Shown piece after piece: positions 19,504-27,164 of a DNA stretch of 64,000 nt (positions within the stretch are counted from its first letter, which is position 1; every line of letters begins with the position of its first letter). The notes beneath the pieces were generated by a model, which was not told the DNA's origin, did no database searches, and worked only from the letters and a program-made list of their open reading frames with translations. The position numbers and the translations under genes were made by a program. Origin of the DNA: JAFAXD01 sp963833605 (GTDB lineage Bacteria > Pseudomonadota > Alphaproteobacteria > Rhizobiales > Xanthobacteraceae); assembly GCA_963833605.1 (NCBI GenBank), contig CAWHYZ010000005.1:124001-188000 (forward strand), read 5' to 3'.

Positions 19504-21214
19504 TTTTGCGTTGGTCGCGCTGCTGCTCGCATTGCCGCTCGGCCTGAGCGACTACCGCGCCTATCAGCTTGCGCTCTATTTCCTGTACGCCGCGGCAGCG
19601 ACCGGCATCGGGCTGTGCTGGGGACGCGCCGGCTTTCTGCCGCTCGGGCAGGCGATGTTCTTCGGCCTGGCCGCCTATCTGTCGGGCCTCGCGCTGATCG
19701 CCTTCGAGGATAGTCCCTGGGTCTTCGCGCTGCTGCCGCTCGCCGCCGCAGCATCGGGCCTGCTCGCCTACGGCATCGGCCTGCTGGTGTTTCGCCGCCA
19801 GGGCGAGAGCGGGCCCTACTTCTCGATGATCACGCTCGCGCTGTCGCTGCTTGCGTTTCAAGTGGCCACAAGTTGGAACAACGTCACCGGCGGGTTCAAC
19901 GGACTGAAGGGCATTCCGGGGCTCCCGGGCCTCGACGATTTCTCCGCCGCCTACTACGTCTCGGCGGCGGCTTTGCTGTTGGTGCTGGGGATCGGCGCGT
20001 GGCTCACGGCCGCCCCAATCGGAATCCTGTGGCGTGCGCTGGCGCAAAACGAGCGGCGCCTCGCGCTGTTCGGCTTCAACACCAATGCCCTGAAGGCGGT
20101 GGCGTTCGGCGTCAGCGGACTGTTCGCCGGCATCGGCGGCGCAATCTATGCGCCGCAGCAGGGGCTGGTGACACCGCAGGTCGCGGGCTTCGGGCTTTCC
20201 GCCGACCTCGTGATCTGGGCCGCGGTCGGCGGCCGCTTCAATCTGCTCGGGCCATTCCTCGGCGTGCTTTTCGTCGGCGCGCTGACGACGGAACTGCGCG
20301 ATCGCGTCGCCTTCTGGGAAGTGCTGATGGCGTGCTTGTTCATCCTTGTGGTGCTCGTCTTTCCGCACGGGTTGATCGGGGCGCTGGCACCGCTGCAGCG
20401 GCGCCTCGACCGGCGTCGGCACGACAAGCCGGCAACGCACGCGCCGCCGCGCGGCGGCACGACCGAGCCGGCGCGGATCGCCATCACCGATGTTCGCGCC
20501 GAGATCGGCGAGGTCCGGATCCTCGACCGGCTGTCGCTGCGCATCGAGCGCCCGGGCATCTTCTGCATCATCGGCCCCAACGGTGCCGGCAAAACGTCGA
20601 CCTTCAACCTGCTGACCGGCGAGCTTGCGCCCGGCGCAGGAAAGGTCGTGCTCGATGGCGGCGACATCAGCGGGCTTGCGCCATACCGCATCATCCGTCG
20701 CGGCGTCGGCCGCAAATTCCAGATCCCGACCGTGTTCGCCGACCTGACCATCGAGGAGAACCTCAGCGTCGCGCTGTGGAGCTGCCGGGCCTCGCGGCTC
20801 GACCTGTTGCGGCCGCGCCTGCGGCGCTGGGCGAGCCCGATGCGCGAGGAGTTCACCCGCCGCTACCCGTTTCTCGCCGCCGGCCGGCGCAAGGCAGCCG
20901 AGCTGTCGCACGGCGAGCGTCAGATCCTCGAACTCGCGATGGCGCTCCTGACCGAGCCGCGCCTGTTGCTGCTCGACGAGCCCTGTGCCGGGCTCTCGCC
21001 GGAAGAGACTGCCTCGGTCATCGATGTCATCCGCTGGGCCGGCAGGCAGCTGCGCATCGCCATCATCGTCATCGAGCACGACATGAGCCTGGTCAAGGAA
21101 TTGGCCGAGACCGTCTACGTGCTGCACAACGGTGCGCTCCTGGCGCAGGGCGGCATCGCCGAGATTCGCGCGAACCCCGCCGTGCAGGCGGTCTACGTCG
21201 GCGGCGAGAAATGA
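19490..21214 (+). CDS. Fused LivM permease - LivG ATPase
   Basis: One frame encodes two parts of the importer. Residues about 1-305 are a LivM-type permease (LCWGRAGFLPLGQAMFFGLA, GGFNGLKGIP, ALAQNERRLALFGFNTNALK). Residues about 330-575 are a LivG ATPase with Walker A GPNGAGKTST, signature LSHGERQ, Walker B LLLLDEPCAGLSP and the switch His in IEHDM. A short basic linker joins them. The start is uncertain: TTG 19490 overlaps the end of livH by 14 bases and is the likeliest, since no ATG lies near the permease start. The stop overlaps the livF start as ATGA, indicating translational coupling. Confidence 0.9.
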   Translation: MRAVSFALVALLLALPLGLSDYRAYQLALYFLYAAAATGIGLCWGRAGFLPLGQAMFFGLAAYLSGLALIAFEDSPWVFALLPLAAAASGLLAYGIGLLVFRRQGESGPYFSMITLALSLLAFQVATSWNNVTGGFNGLKGIPGLPGLDDFSAAYYVSAAALLLVLGIGAWLTAAPIGILWRALAQNERRLALFGFNTNALKAVAFGVSGLFAGIGGAIYAPQQGLVTPQVAGFGLSADLVIWAAVGGRFNLLGPFLGVLFVGALTTELRDRVAFWEVLMACLFILVVLVFPHGLIGALAPLQRRLDRRRHDKPATHAPPRGGTTEPARIAITDVRAEIGEVRILDRLSLRIERPGIFCIIGPNGAGKTSTFNLLTGELAPGAGKVVLDGGDISGLAPYRIIRRGVGRKFQIPTVFADLTIEENLSVALWSCRASRLDLLRPRLRRWASPMREEFTRRYPFLAAGRRKAAELSHGERQILELAMALLTEPRLLLLDEPCAGLSPEETASVIDVIRWAGRQLRIAIIVIEHDMSLVKELAETVYVLHNGALLAQGGIAEIRANPAVQAVYVGGEK

Positions 21215-21906
21215 GCGAAGTCCGCCTTGCCTTCGACGGCGTCACCGGCGGCTATGGCACCGCCCCGGTGGTCCGCGATGTGAGCGGGGCGGTCGCGCCA
21301 GGTCAGGTGCTGTGCGTGCTCGGCCGCAACGGAACCGGCAAGACCAGCCTGATGAAGCTGCTCATGGGCTATCTGCGCTGCTGGCAAGGCAGCGTGCGCC
21401 TGAACGGCGCCGCGATCGAGGCGCTCGATCCGCCGGCGCGGCGCCGGCTCGGCATCACCTATTGCCCGCAGGAGCGGCCGGTGTTTGACGATCTCACCGT
21501 GCGCGACAATCTCACCCTGATGCGCGCGGATCGCGGCCTCGCTCCCTTTGCAGCCTATTTCGCGCGCTTTCCCATCCTGGAGCGGCGGCTCGATCAGCAT
21601 GCCGGCACGCTGTCGGGCGGTGAGAAGAAGCTCCTTTCGTTCGTGCGCGGCCTCGCCGAAGCGCAACCGGTGGTGCTGCTGGACGAGCCGAGCGAAGGCG
21701 TGCAATGGGAAAACATCCTGCACATGGCCGCGTTCATCGCCGCGAAGAAAGTTTCCGGCGCCGCGCTCATCGTGGTGGAACAGAACCTCGCCTTTGCGGA
21801 GCGCATCGCCGACCACTACCTGGTGATGGACCAGGGCCACGTGGTGCTCAGCGGCGCGCGCGAGGCCGTCGACCGCGTGCGGCTGCTTGGGCACCTGCAT
21901 GTGTGA
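21211..21906 (+). CDS. Branched-chain-type ABC transporter ATPase LivF
   Basis: A 231-residue cytoplasmic ATPase that pairs with the LivG domain of the upstream fusion to drive uptake. It has Walker A GRNGTGKTSL, Q-loop CPQERPVFDDLTVRDNL, signature LSGGEKKLL, Walker B VVLLDEPSEGVQ and the H-loop position replaced by VVEQNLAFAE, as is usual in LivF. The start overlaps the previous stop (ATGA), so the two are made together. The LivF-type ending EAVDRVRLLGHLHV is a little divergent. Confidence 0.92.
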   Translation: MSEVRLAFDGVTGGYGTAPVVRDVSGAVAPGQVLCVLGRNGTGKTSLMKLLMGYLRCWQGSVRLNGAAIEALDPPARRRLGITYCPQERPVFDDLTVRDNLTLMRADRGLAPFAAYFARFPILERRLDQHAGTLSGGEKKLLSFVRGLAEAQPVVLLDEPSEGVQWENILHMAAFIAAKKVSGAALIVVEQNLAFAERIADHYLVMDQGHVVLSGAREAVDRVRLLGHLHV

Positions 21907-21977
21907 GGTTGTTGACCGCGGCCCGAGCAAACGAAACAATGCCGCTCACCCGCAACCCGCGAACGCAGTCACCTCCA

Positions 21978-22403
21978 ATGCCCAAAGTCATCGAGCACGT
22001 ACACTGGCCGGATGCCCCCGACATGTGGATGCCCTATGCGCCCGCCATCAAGGTGCGCGGCGGCACGACGGTCTATCTGGCGGGCGTCACCGCCGCGCCG
22101 GTTTATCATCATCATCCGCATCGGCCCGAAGAGTTCGACGGTATGCCGAAGACCATGGAAGGTCAGGCGCGCGCCGCACTCGAGAACCTGAAGCGCGGGC
22201 TCGCGGCGGTGGGGGCGAGCTTCGCCGATATCGTGGAGGCCGACCGGTTCGTCACCGACCTGACCGATCAGGACGCGCTCAACCGGGTCTGGGCGGAGTA
22301 TTTCAAGGACGCCAAACCGGCGACCACGACCGTGCAGGTGGTGCGCCTTGCGACCGACCCGCGCTGCCTGATCGAGATCAACGCGATCGCGGTGATTGAT
22401 TGA
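21978..22403 (+). CDS. RidA family protein
   Basis: A 141-residue RidA/YjgF/UK114 protein. Members hydrolyse reactive imines or enamines, or act in degradative pathways. Recognisable parts are TVYLAGVTAA, MEGQARAALENLKRGLAAVG, FADIVEADRFVTDLTDQDAL and the closing VQVVRLATDPRCLIEINAIA. The catalytic Arg expected near the C-terminus has a plausible match in VRLATDPR. It lies 71 bases after livF on the same strand, so it is probably the last gene of the amide-uptake operon, perhaps clearing amide-breakdown products (inference). Confidence 0.85.
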   Translation: MPKVIEHVHWPDAPDMWMPYAPAIKVRGGTTVYLAGVTAAPVYHHHPHRPEEFDGMPKTMEGQARAALENLKRGLAAVGASFADIVEADRFVTDLTDQDALNRVWAEYFKDAKPATTTVQVVRLATDPRCLIEINAIAVID

Positions 22404-22416
22404 TCACGACTGTCGT

Positions 22417-22487
22417 GTAGCCCGGATGGAGCGCAGCGAAATCCGGGGCAGCCGGCCCCGCATTCCGCTCCGCTCCATGCGGGCTAC
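22417..22487. repeat. Dispersed GTAGCCCGGATG palindromic element, copy 2
   Basis: A 71-base copy: GTAGCCCGGATGGAGCG at the left, matched by CGCTCCATGCGGGCTAC at the right, with a GGGGCAGCCGGCCCC core hairpin. It lies between convergent ridA and the CmcJ-like gene, where it could end transcription from both sides. Confidence 0.82.
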
Positions 22488-22527
22488 GAACGGGGCGCGC
22501 GGGCGCGCGGGGCCATGACGCGGCGCC

Positions 22528-23361
22528 TCAGAAAAACGCCAAGGTGCGAATTTCGATGCTCTCGCGCGGGCGCGCATTGGCAGGCGCGGTCGGATCGTCG
22601 AACGCGGTGTGCGCGGTCCAGCGCGCGACACCATCCTTGCGCAAATCGTAGACCTTGAACACCAGCGCCTCGTCGCGCCGCATGCGCGGGAACCAGTACC
22701 AGTGGTGCGCCGGGTTGTACTTGACCAGATAGGTCTGACCGACACGGTTGGGATAGCGGCGCTCGGAGATCACGAAATCGTCGAATGACACGCTGCGCGC
22801 GTCACAGATCGCGAGCGGGAAAGTCTCGACCGGATGCCGGATCGGCCGCCACACCTGCACGATGGCGAAACGGCGGCGCAGCAACTCATCGGCTTCCGCC
22901 GGTGGGAAGAGATCGCGCACGCGCTGCGGCCCTGACCACTCGGTGTAGTCGTTGTGGGCGCGCTGGACGACTTCGCGGATCTTGCGTTCCTGGCGCAGCG
23001 CGTCATCGGCGGTGCGCAGCGTATGATCAAACACAAATACGCGCGACGCGCCGGTCTCCGCCTTCACCAGCGCTTCCATCTCGGGGTAGTACACCCGGCG
23101 GATTTCGTCCTCTTCGAAGAAGCTCTGCACCTTGGTGTCGTGATGCACGAAATGGAAGCCGTCGCGCTCGATCGCAAAGCGATCGACGAACGGCCGGCCG
23201 TTATGCATGATCACCTGGTGCGGATCGGGCACCGTGCTGGAACGGATATCGAGCGAGCCGGGGCCGCCGGTGTAGGTGTACGGCTTCTCGCCGGTGTCGA
23301 GGTAATAGTTGATGGTGGCCTGAATGCTGGCCTGGGCTTCCGGCTCGGCGAGTTGGACCAT
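22528..23361 (-). CDS. CmcJ/NvfI family oxidoreductase
   Basis: A 277-residue protein of the family named after cephamycin CmcJ and fungal NvfI. Features include INYYLDTGEKPYTYTGGPGS, GFHFVHHDTKVQSFFEEDEI, VFVFDHTLRTADDALRQERK, the AHNDYTEWSGPQRVRDLFP block, an RRRFAIVQVWRPIRHPVETF block and NPAHHWYWFPRMRRDEALVF. The His/Asp arrangement suits a non-haem iron, 2-oxoglutarate-type site, although the substrate is unknown. AAGGAG precedes ATG 23361 by eight bases. Upstream on the same strand is an NTF2-like gene. Homologues occur in both secondary metabolism and degradation clusters. Confidence 0.8.
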   Translation of the reverse strand: MVQLAEPEAQASIQATINYYLDTGEKPYTYTGGPGSLDIRSSTVPDPHQVIMHNGRPFVDRFAIERDGFHFVHHDTKVQSFFEEDEIRRVYYPEMEALVKAETGASRVFVFDHTLRTADDALRQERKIREVVQRAHNDYTEWSGPQRVRDLFPPAEADELLRRRFAIVQVWRPIRHPVETFPLAICDARSVSFDDFVISERRYPNRVGQTYLVKYNPAHHWYWFPRMRRDEALVFKVYDLRKDGVARWTAHTAFDDPTAPANARPRESIEIRTLAFF

Positions 23362-23521
23362 CGGCGGTACTCCTTTGGCGGTCTGTCTGATGAATGGCCA
23401 CGCTCTGCAGGAACTCCAGAATAAGCATCCTGCGCGGCACCTGCCATAGTGTCCGCCGGCCAAAGAGCAGGGAAGCCGCAATATAATCTTCTCCGGTCGC
23501 CGTGCCGAAGGGACGAATGTT

Positions 23522-24007
23522 TCAGGCCCGGTCAGAGCCCTGCGCCAGCAGCGCGTGCGATGCGTCCGATCCGTCGAGCCGGCGCGAGACCCGCCGGGTC
23601 ACCTGCCAGCCAGCTTCGCTGCGCGCGAACTCCCAGCGGTTGGCGCTCAGACTGATCACCCGGTAAGCATCGCCCTCGCGCCGGTAGAGGCGCGAGTGAC
23701 AGGTCGCGACCGCGGTGTCGCCGTCTATCACGATCTGCGGCATGCTGACGATGTGGCCGCTGCCCTGCGCGATCAGGCCCTGATGCCATGCGCCTTCGAG
23801 CTCCTCCGCAATCGCCGCGCGCCCAACCATGATGCGGGAATGGAGATCGTAGACGCCATCCTCGGCCCACAGCGCGATCGCGCGCTGCGTGCTGCCGCTG
23901 TCAGCGGCCGGACCGTAGCTCGCCATCAGCTGGTAGATCGCAATCTGGTCCTCCAGCAGGTTGACCCGGCGTTCCAATGCCTGCAGCCGTTGCTCCACTG
24001 TCTGCAT
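23522..24007 (-). CDS. NTF2/SnoaL-like protein
   Basis: A 161-residue protein of the nuclear transport factor 2 superfamily (SnoaL-like_4 type), often small-molecule-binding enzymes or subunits of ring-hydroxylating systems. An N-terminal heptad-like segment (VEQRLQALERRVNLLEDQIA) could form a coiled coil. The cone-fold pattern follows: IYQLMASYGPAADSGSTQRA, LWAEDGVYDLHSRIMVGRAA, GSGHIVSMPQIVIDGDTAVA and SRLYRREGDAYRVISLSANR. ATG 24007 is better spaced from GGAG than GTG 24013. It is divergent from the LigB-family gene across an AT-rich control region. Confidence 0.78.
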   Translation of the reverse strand: MQTVEQRLQALERRVNLLEDQIAIYQLMASYGPAADSGSTQRAIALWAEDGVYDLHSRIMVGRAAIAEELEGAWHQGLIAQGSGHIVSMPQIVIDGDTAVATCHSRLYRREGDAYRVISLSANRWEFARSEAGWQVTRRVSRRLDGSDASHALLAQGSDRA

Positions 24008-24073
24008 GATCACTCACTCCCCGATTGACGACCCGTTCGCGATCCATGCCGCGCCCGCCTTGTTTTGATCAAA

Positions 24074-24102
24074 TGGTAAAATAAAATGAAATATATTTAC
24101 CA
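24074..24102. promoter_or_regulatory. Candidate operator/promoter region between divergent genes
   Basis: In a window of high GC content the 187-base divergent gap holds a sharply AT-rich tract (24064-24100). Within it TGGTAAA (24074-24080) and TTTACCA (24096-24102) form a perfect 7-base inverted repeat, and ACCAATCGGT lies beside it. A TetR-type repressor encoded 2.3 kb downstream is a candidate partner. No -35/-10 pair is certain. Confidence 0.45.
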
Positions 24103-24194
24103 ATCGGTCTAATGATGACAGTCTTCCGCTGCCAATGACCGGCAGCCGCCGACGACCGGGCCCCGGCCCTGCGGCGCTGGATGGGGAGGACCGG

Positions 24195-25187
24195 ATGGCC
24201 CATATCGCCTACGCGTTCGGCGCATCGCATTCGCCGATGCTGACCCTCGAAGGCAAGCGCTGGAGCGAGCGCGCCGCCGACGATATGCGCAATCCAAGCC
24301 TGAACACGTCGGACGGGCGCTTCCTGAGCTACGATGAGCTCGCGCGCGAGAATGGCGCGCCCTACGGCGATGTCGCCACCGAGACGCATTTCCTTGCAAC
24401 CGAAGCGGCCTCGCAACGCGCGCTCGACCGGATCGCTGACGAGCTCGCGGCCATCGCGCCGGACGTCGTGGTGATCGTGGGCGATGACCAGCAGGAGTTG
24501 TTCAGCCCTGCCAACATGCCGGCAATCTCGATCTTCTACGGCGACAAGATCGTCATGCACCCGTTCGCCATCACCGCGCAGTCGCCGTCCTGGCTGTCAG
24601 CCGTGACCAAGGGCTACGCCATGGATGCGGCGCACAGTTTCGCCGGCCATCCGCCGCTCGCCCTCGATTTGGTGCGCGGCCTGATCAAGCGTGACGTCGA
24701 TATCGGCGTCAGTGCGCAGATCGACGATCCGCACAAGGCCGGTTTCGGTCACGCCTACGGATTTCTGATCGAGCGCCTGTTCAGGGGCCGCGCAATTCCG
24801 GTCGTTCCGGTGCTGCTCAACACCTATTATCCGCCAAACCAAATGACCGCGCGCCGCTGTCACGACATCGGCCGTGCGCTGCGCGCCGCGATCGAAGCGA
24901 GCCCGCTGCCGCTCAAGGTCGCGGTCGCCGCCAGCGGCGGCTTGAGCCATTTCATCGTCGACGACGTGCTCGACCGCAGGGTGCTCGGCGCATTGCAGGC
25001 GCAAGACGCGGACACGCTGCGCTCGATCCCGCAGGGCGCGTTGAACTCTGGTTCCTCGGAGATCCGCAACTGGATCATGGTCGCCGGCATGGCGGAGGGC
25101 CTGCGGCCCAACTGGTCGGAATACTTCCCGGTGCGCCGGACGCCAGCGGGCACCGGCACCGGGGTCGGATTTGCGTCCTGGCGATGA
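24195..25187 (+). CDS. LigB-family extradiol dioxygenase-like protein
   Basis: A 330-residue protein of the class III extradiol dioxygenase superfamily (LigB fold), which opens catechol-type rings using Fe(II). It keeps the N-terminal GASHSPMLT His, PHKAGFGHAYGFLIERLF, VAASGGLSHFIVDD and a Glu in SEIRNWIMVAGMAEG. At the place of the second metal-ligand His, where MhpB-type proteins read PDH, it has VGDDQQELF. So the metal site may differ or the protein may do another reaction. GGGGAGGA precedes ATG 24195. The cytochrome P450 gene starts 23 bases later, and both probably belong to one transcript. Confidence 0.85.
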   Translation: MAHIAYAFGASHSPMLTLEGKRWSERAADDMRNPSLNTSDGRFLSYDELARENGAPYGDVATETHFLATEAASQRALDRIADELAAIAPDVVVIVGDDQQELFSPANMPAISIFYGDKIVMHPFAITAQSPSWLSAVTKGYAMDAAHSFAGHPPLALDLVRGLIKRDVDIGVSAQIDDPHKAGFGHAYGFLIERLFRGRAIPVVPVLLNTYYPPNQMTARRCHDIGRALRAAIEASPLPLKVAVAASGGLSHFIVDDVLDRRVLGALQAQDADTLRSIPQGALNSGSSEIRNWIMVAGMAEGLRPNWSEYFPVRRTPAGTGTGVGFASWR

Positions 25188-25209
25188 GCGCGGGCCGCGG
25201 GAGGACACC

Positions 25210-26370
25210 ATGACGTTTCATTTCGACCCGTCGCATCCGTCATTCGTCGAAGACCCGTACCCGGTCTACAAGGCTTTGCGGGACGACTGGCCGGCGCATC
25301 GCGACGACGTATCTGGATGCTGGCTCATTTCACGCTACGACGACGTAGCGCGCATTCTGCTCGACACCAAGACATTCTCATCGGCCAAGGGCAACGCGAT
25401 CATCGATTCGCCGCTGCGGGTCGGCAAGACGCTCGGCTCGATGGACCCGCCCCGCCACGACGAACTGCGCCGCATCATCATGCGGGGGGTCACCCCGCAA
25501 CGCATCGCTGCGATGCTGCCGGCGCTGCGCGCGCATATTCGGCGCGTCCTCGATGAACTCAAGCCTCACCGCAGGTGCGATGTGGCGGCCGACATCGGGC
25601 GTCCGGTTCTGTATGGCGCGCTCGGCCGCATGCTCGGGCTCGACGACGAAGGCGCCGACGCAGCCGTCGATCTCGCCAAGGATCTGTTCAATGCCGGGCT
25701 CGGGCCGCTGGGCTCGCCGCTGACCCCGGACGGATTTCGCGCCGTTTTTGATTTCCTGGGCGCGCAGACCGAAAAGCGCAAGGGCGACCGAGGCGACGAT
25801 CTCATTTCGATGCTGATCAGCGCCAAAGAGGCCGGCGCACCGCTCGCCGATCAGGAGATCGTCGCCAACATGACGACGGTTTTGCTGGCCGGCAATGCAT
25901 CGATCGGGCACTATTTCACCAACCTGATCCATGCGCTCTGGCTCAACCCCGATCAGCGCGAACTGGTGCGATCGAACCCGGCCAGGATCGAGGACGCCAT
26001 CGAGGAGGGCGTGCGCTGGGACACGTCCACCCAATGCTTCGCGCGCCAGACGATGACCGAGGTCGAGGTCGCGGGCGTCACGATCCCGGCCGATGCACGG
26101 CTGATCGTGCTCTACGCGTCGGCGAACCGCGACGAACGTGCAATTCCAGACCCGGATCGTTTCGCTGTCGGGCGCGCCAAGGTACGGCATTTCGGCTTCG
26201 GGTCCGGCCCTCACATTTGCCTCGGCGCGCAAACCGCGAGGCAGATGTTGCGCGTCATTCTGGAGGAAATGCTGCCCGTCGTCGGAGACTATGAGCTCGA
26301 TATCGGCGCCGCCAAACGGGTACCGCACCTGATGGTACGCGGGTTCTCCCGGCTGCCGATGTCCTGGTAA
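25210..26370 (+). CDS. Cytochrome P450
   Basis: A 386-residue soluble bacterial P450. The haem-binding loop is FGFGSGPHICLGAQ with the axial Cys. The K-helix ExxR is in EEGVRWDTST, and the substrate-site region PPRHDELRRIIMRGVTPQRI carries the PxRHxxLR block. The I-helix reads LLAGNASIGHY, where most P450s have AGxDT or AGxET, so the usual acid-alcohol pair for oxygen activation is absent. GGGAGGA precedes ATG 25210. Redox partners are not encoded beside it; a ferredoxin lies 5 kb away. The substrate is probably the aromatic compound handled by the neighbouring gene (inference). Confidence 0.92.
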   Translation: MTFHFDPSHPSFVEDPYPVYKALRDDWPAHRDDVSGCWLISRYDDVARILLDTKTFSSAKGNAIIDSPLRVGKTLGSMDPPRHDELRRIIMRGVTPQRIAAMLPALRAHIRRVLDELKPHRRCDVAADIGRPVLYGALGRMLGLDDEGADAAVDLAKDLFNAGLGPLGSPLTPDGFRAVFDFLGAQTEKRKGDRGDDLISMLISAKEAGAPLADQEIVANMTTVLLAGNASIGHYFTNLIHALWLNPDQRELVRSNPARIEDAIEEGVRWDTSTQCFARQTMTEVEVAGVTIPADARLIVLYASANRDERAIPDPDRFAVGRAKVRHFGFGSGPHICLGAQTARQMLRVILEEMLPVVGDYELDIGAAKRVPHLMVRGFSRLPMSW

Positions 26371-26395
26371 CCAGCCGATGGTGGTTTGATCCTTC

Positions 26396-27164
26396 ATGCG
26401 CAAATCCGAGACCGAAACCGGCGAAGCATCCGAGGGAGGGCCCGCACCGACGCGGCAGCGCCAACAGCGCGCCCTCGACACCAGAGAGCGGATTCTCGCC
26501 GCGGCGCTGGTGGAGTTCGCCCACCACGGATTTGCGGGCGCATCGACCCGCGCTGTCGCAGCAGCGGCCGGCGTCCAGCATCCGCTGCGTCAACTACCAT
26601 TTCAAGAGCAAGCAAGGCCTCTGGCAAGCGGTCCTCGCCGCCACCGCCGGCCACTTCATGGCGCAGTTCCGAGACAGGATTGCCGGGCTGCGAGGCGTCG
26701 ACGATGTGACCAAACTTCGGCTGGTGCAGGAGGACTTCGTTCGCTTCTCGGCCGCGCACCCGCACTTTCACCAGCTGATGTCGCAGGAAGCACGCCAGCC
26801 CAGCAAGCAGCTGAGCGCAATGGTGAAAGACTTCGTCCGACCATATTTCGCCGAGATCACCGCCCTGATCCGATCGGCGCAGCGGGCTGGACGCTACGTA
26901 GAGGGCGATCCGTACCACCTGCAGTACTTGTTCATCGGCGCGGCCACGCGCATTTTTTCGCTGGCCGCCGAAGTCAAGCTGATTACCGGTGCGTCGCCGT
27001 TTGCGCCGCAGATGCTCGATCAGCACGTCGAAGCTTGCCTCGGCCTGTTCTTTCGATCGCCGTCCGCCGCATCCGACCGGGTCGCACCGGGCAGCCGGCA
27101 AGTCTCTACCAAGCAGTGCCGAGCGTCAGCAATCGGACGGGGGCCAAGAGGGAGCCGAGCATGA
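26396..27164 (+). CDS. TetR/AcrR family transcriptional regulator; one frameshift
   Basis: The DNA-binding half reads DTRERILAAALVEFAHHGFA, GASTRAVAAAAGVQHPL and, after removing one extra base near 26591, VNYHFKSKQGLWQAVLAA: the complete helix-turn-helix of TetR repressors. The C-terminal ligand domain continues in the second frame (LRLVQEDFVRFSAAHPHFHQ, then VRPYFAEITALIRSAQRAGR). About 255 residues. The start of the acyl-CoA synthetase overlaps the stop as ATGA. A regulator inside an operon with P450, LigB-like and CoA-ligase genes probably controls that operon in response to an intermediate. Confidence 0.85.

Noticed and set aside
19472..21127. A 551-residue open frame on the minus strand
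   Set aside because: It mirrors the fused LivM-LivG gene, whose motifs are unambiguous. The frame has only charged, low-complexity sequence.
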